This document shows, piece by piece, positions 61,656 through 64,000 of a stretch of DNA of 64,000 bases. The notes under the pieces were generated by a model. That model worked only from the letters and a program-made list of their open reading frames with translations, did not search any database and was not told the origin of the DNA. Numbering within the stretch: position 1 is the stretch's first letter; the number at the start of each line of letters is the position of its first letter. This DNA comes from Populus alba (Eukaryota > Streptophyta > Magnoliopsida > Malpighiales > Salicaceae). The position numbers and the translations under genes are program-made. The stretch covers positions 22,326,169 to 22,390,168 of the forward strand of contig NC_133288.1 in NCBI RefSeq assembly GCF_005239225.2, written 5' to 3'.

Positions 61656-64000
61656 ATGGGAGACACAGAAAATTGCAGCAGCAGAGCTGTAGATTTCCTG
61701 CGTCGAAACCAGAGGCAACAGCTTGATGTTTTTAACGAAGTTTTCTACCGACTTAAAGAATCGAATAACGAAGAAGCGAGTCTACTTGGCTTTGAAAACG
61801 AACTGTGGGATCATTTCTGTAGACTTCCTCCTCGGTAATCACAATCGGAATATTCCTTTCACTACAATTCCTTTTTGTTATTTTAGGTTTAATTTACTGA
61901 TTTTTAAATTCTTTTTTTAAAGATATGCCATGGATGTGAATGCGGAGAGAGCAGAGGATGTTATTATGCATAAGAGATTGTTGCAGATGGCACACAATCC
62001 AGCTACTCGGCCGGCAATTGAAGTGCGACTTGTTCAGGTAGGAAGACGAAGATTCGGCTATGGATTCCTTACTGTCTTTTAATTATTTTCTTTAGGCTTG
62101 TGTGATACTCTTTGATATTCTTCTATTATTAACTGGTAGGGTAGACGTGTTTTATTTCATAAAAGTTGCCTAAAAAATAATGATTATCCTTTTTTTCACG
62201 TTTGTTGCTGCTCTATTTTGATTTTATGTTCCAAGTCTTAAAATTACAGTAAAACGGTAAACGGAAAAGTTTTGAATAATTTTCTGAATAATCAAATCTC
62301 AAATATTAAATAATTTGCTACGAGAAATAATATAGAAATTGTTTAAATAGTAGCTAAAATCAACCTAAATAATGAAACCTAAATCAAATAAAATTCTGAA
62401 ATCTAATTAAAAAAGAATTTGAAAATAACATCTTCTAATTTGAGATGAATAAATTTCGGAATAATCAAATCTCAAATCTTGAATAATCTGCTATGAAAAA
62501 TAATACACAAACCATTTAGATTGTGTTTAAAACCGATTTAGATAATAAAGCTTAAACCAAACAAAATTCAAGAAAGTAATATGAAAAGATCTGCGAAAAA
62601 AAAGAAAATTCTAAACATTTTTCATGCTTAATTCGAGCATGATACCGACCTCATCTAATTACTACTACCTAAACCACTATAGAACTAGGTCTGTAGAAGG
62701 CGTTGATAAAATCTCAGCATGATCAATAATAGGATTAAAAATTATGCCCTTTTTTTGTCATAATGCTAGTTCAACGCGTCCAGAATAATTCTTGGACTTT
62801 TGATGCATGTCATGCATCATAAAAGGTTCTGGATTAACAGTGCAATTCAGATAAATCAAACTGTTAATCTATTGTCCTGAACATGCTGAATTTTCATTCA
62901 CAATGAAACTAATAATTTTGACTTTTATGCGACCAAATTTTCCTGGATTTGTAGTTTATATTAGGTTCATATAGAAGTTGTACTGTGATTTGCTGTTTTA
63001 AGCTTCTCTGTCCCCTACCCTGTTTTCTTTGACCTTACTTCTTTGAAAATGGTGGACATTATTAGGTTTTCATTGCTGCTTTGAATACAATTTGATTGTG
63101 CAGTTAAAAGTTCATTGCTGGCGAATCTCATCTTTTCATATATTTCTTATGCAGGTTCCTCGTCAATCTGATGAACGTTCCGGTGATCCGGTAGATTCAG
63201 AATTGCAGCTTCAATATCTTGATTATCTTGGCAAACATAGGCATGGCTATGCAAATATATTGTTTGGATTTGCATTCCTCTGTGAAAATTTGCAACTTTT
63301 GATGTCTTACATTCGTCTCTTTCTTTCATATTCAGCATTCATCCACCACCAGCCTTTGGTTCGTTATCTGATTCTGAACTTCTTCATAAATATCAGGATA
63401 AGGATATCACAGTGATTGCCAGGCCACTTTGCTTCCGGTAAATGTTCACGTGATTCTCCAGTCACTTGATTTGATTTCCTATCCTGTTGTGATGTTTCCT
63501 TATTGCCCACCCAGATTAGGCTATATTCTGAATCAACTTGAAGTTTTCAGATATTAGGGATGAAATTTGAGGAGAAAAGAAAAGAAAAATAAAAATCGGG
63601 AGTGTCGCTCCATCAAAATGTTTTCTTGTATGTGTGGCGTTTGAAGAACATGGCTAGGGTATCCAGGCGCTTCTTGATGCAAGCAGCCCCACGACCATTA
63701 GAATTAATTAACTGGTTGTTTATTCATGTGTTGCTAACTCATGTGATCAGTAGCATTAAGCATTTAATGTTAATGGTACTGGCAAGTTGCCAGACTTCTG
63801 CATTATTAGGAGTAGTGAACTATGAGGTTGGGATTTTCTATTTTGGGTGATGCATATAGGACGGTAGATGTGTTGCTTTCTTCCCTTTGTGTTCCTTAGC
63901 TGTGATAATCCTTTGCTTTCTTTGAATGGGTATTTGTGCTTAGACACACAATAACCATTGTGCTATGGGCCCTTTGAGGCCAATCCTTTCATTAGCTTCT
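60045..64000 (+). repeat. Segmental duplication copy B (runs off the window)
   Basis: Second copy of the region at 40310-48601; see copy A for the matching blocks. It lacks the 1.1-kb and 3.3-kb blocks of copy A. The match continues to the last base of the window, so the right end and the rest of the kinase copy lie outside. Confidence 0.92.
61656..63437 (+). CDS. ACT-domain Raf-like kinase, copy B (5' part only)
   Basis: Exons 1-4 of a second STY-type kinase: 61656-61834, 61923-62037, 63155-63240, 63336-63437, with the same lengths and splice sites as copy A, including the probable GC donor after 63240. Exon 5 would begin just past the window end. The frame is open throughout, so nothing here marks it as a pseudogene. 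Compared with copy A, exon 1 has about ten base changes, six of them changing the residue (for example P to R, C to Y, H to L, G to C). Exon 2 is identical and exon 3 has one change. Whether the ACT and kinase domains are intact, and whether exon 7 is duplicated here too, cannot be seen. Confidence 0.85.

Overview
The window is plant nuclear DNA, almost certainly from a poplar or close relative (Salicaceae). It is AT-rich, its genes have many short introns with GT..AG borders, and all the gene families are plant ones. The encoded mature plastocyanin is, from memory, nearly identical to the crystallised Populus nigra protein. A tRNA-derived SINE with an intact target-site duplication also fits Salicaceae. 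There are no bacterial operons, CRISPR arrays or organelle genes.

Layout. 137-648 (-): end of an unrecognised gene or gene relic. 1041-1940 (-): CDSP32, a chloroplast double-thioredoxin protein. 4652-5746 (-): SMT2-type sterol methyltransferase, intronless. 5747-14965: 9.2 kb of AT-rich spacer with degenerate repeats. 14966-20261 (+): a 14-exon major facilitator transporter (MEE15/HIAT1-like) with a relic second first exon inside intron 1. 21820-27304 (+): phospholipase D delta, 10 exons. 27653-28159 (-): plastocyanin. 31412-32345 (-): Zim17/DNL zinc-finger HSP70 escort protein, 4 exons. 33290-33485: SINE. 34163-35413 (-): ornithine decarboxylase, intronless. 35414-46297: repeat-rich spacer. 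46298-54108 (+): ACT-domain Raf-like kinase (STY8/17/46 family). 55658-58863 (+): MscS-like mechanosensitive channel (MSL10 group). 61656 to the window end (+): first four exons of a second copy of the kinase.

The right-hand third is a recent tandem segmental duplication with a spacing of about 22 kb. Kinase copy A (46.3 kb) recurs as copy B (61.7 kb) with about 97% identical introns. Three blocks of 1.1, 2.2 and 3.3 kb are present near copy A and absent near copy B. The most striking structure lies inside kinase copy A. A 476-bp segment carrying exon 7 is directly duplicated, and the two copies are separated by filler copied from the first exon of the neighbouring MSL channel gene (92 bp of homology, 88 identical). 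Both junctions show 4-bp microhomology. This looks like template-switch repair that created a duplicated, in-frame, 17-codon exon at the edge of the ACT domain.

The genes are ordinary plant housekeeping, stress and membrane genes and do not form an obvious single pathway. Chloroplast functions are CDSP32, plastocyanin and possibly the Zim17 protein. Membrane, lipid and signalling functions are SMT2, PLD delta, the MFS carrier, the MSL channel and the STY kinase. ODC starts polyamine synthesis. Exon borders were worked out by hand from splice consensus, reading frame and remembered family sequences; no alignment software was used.
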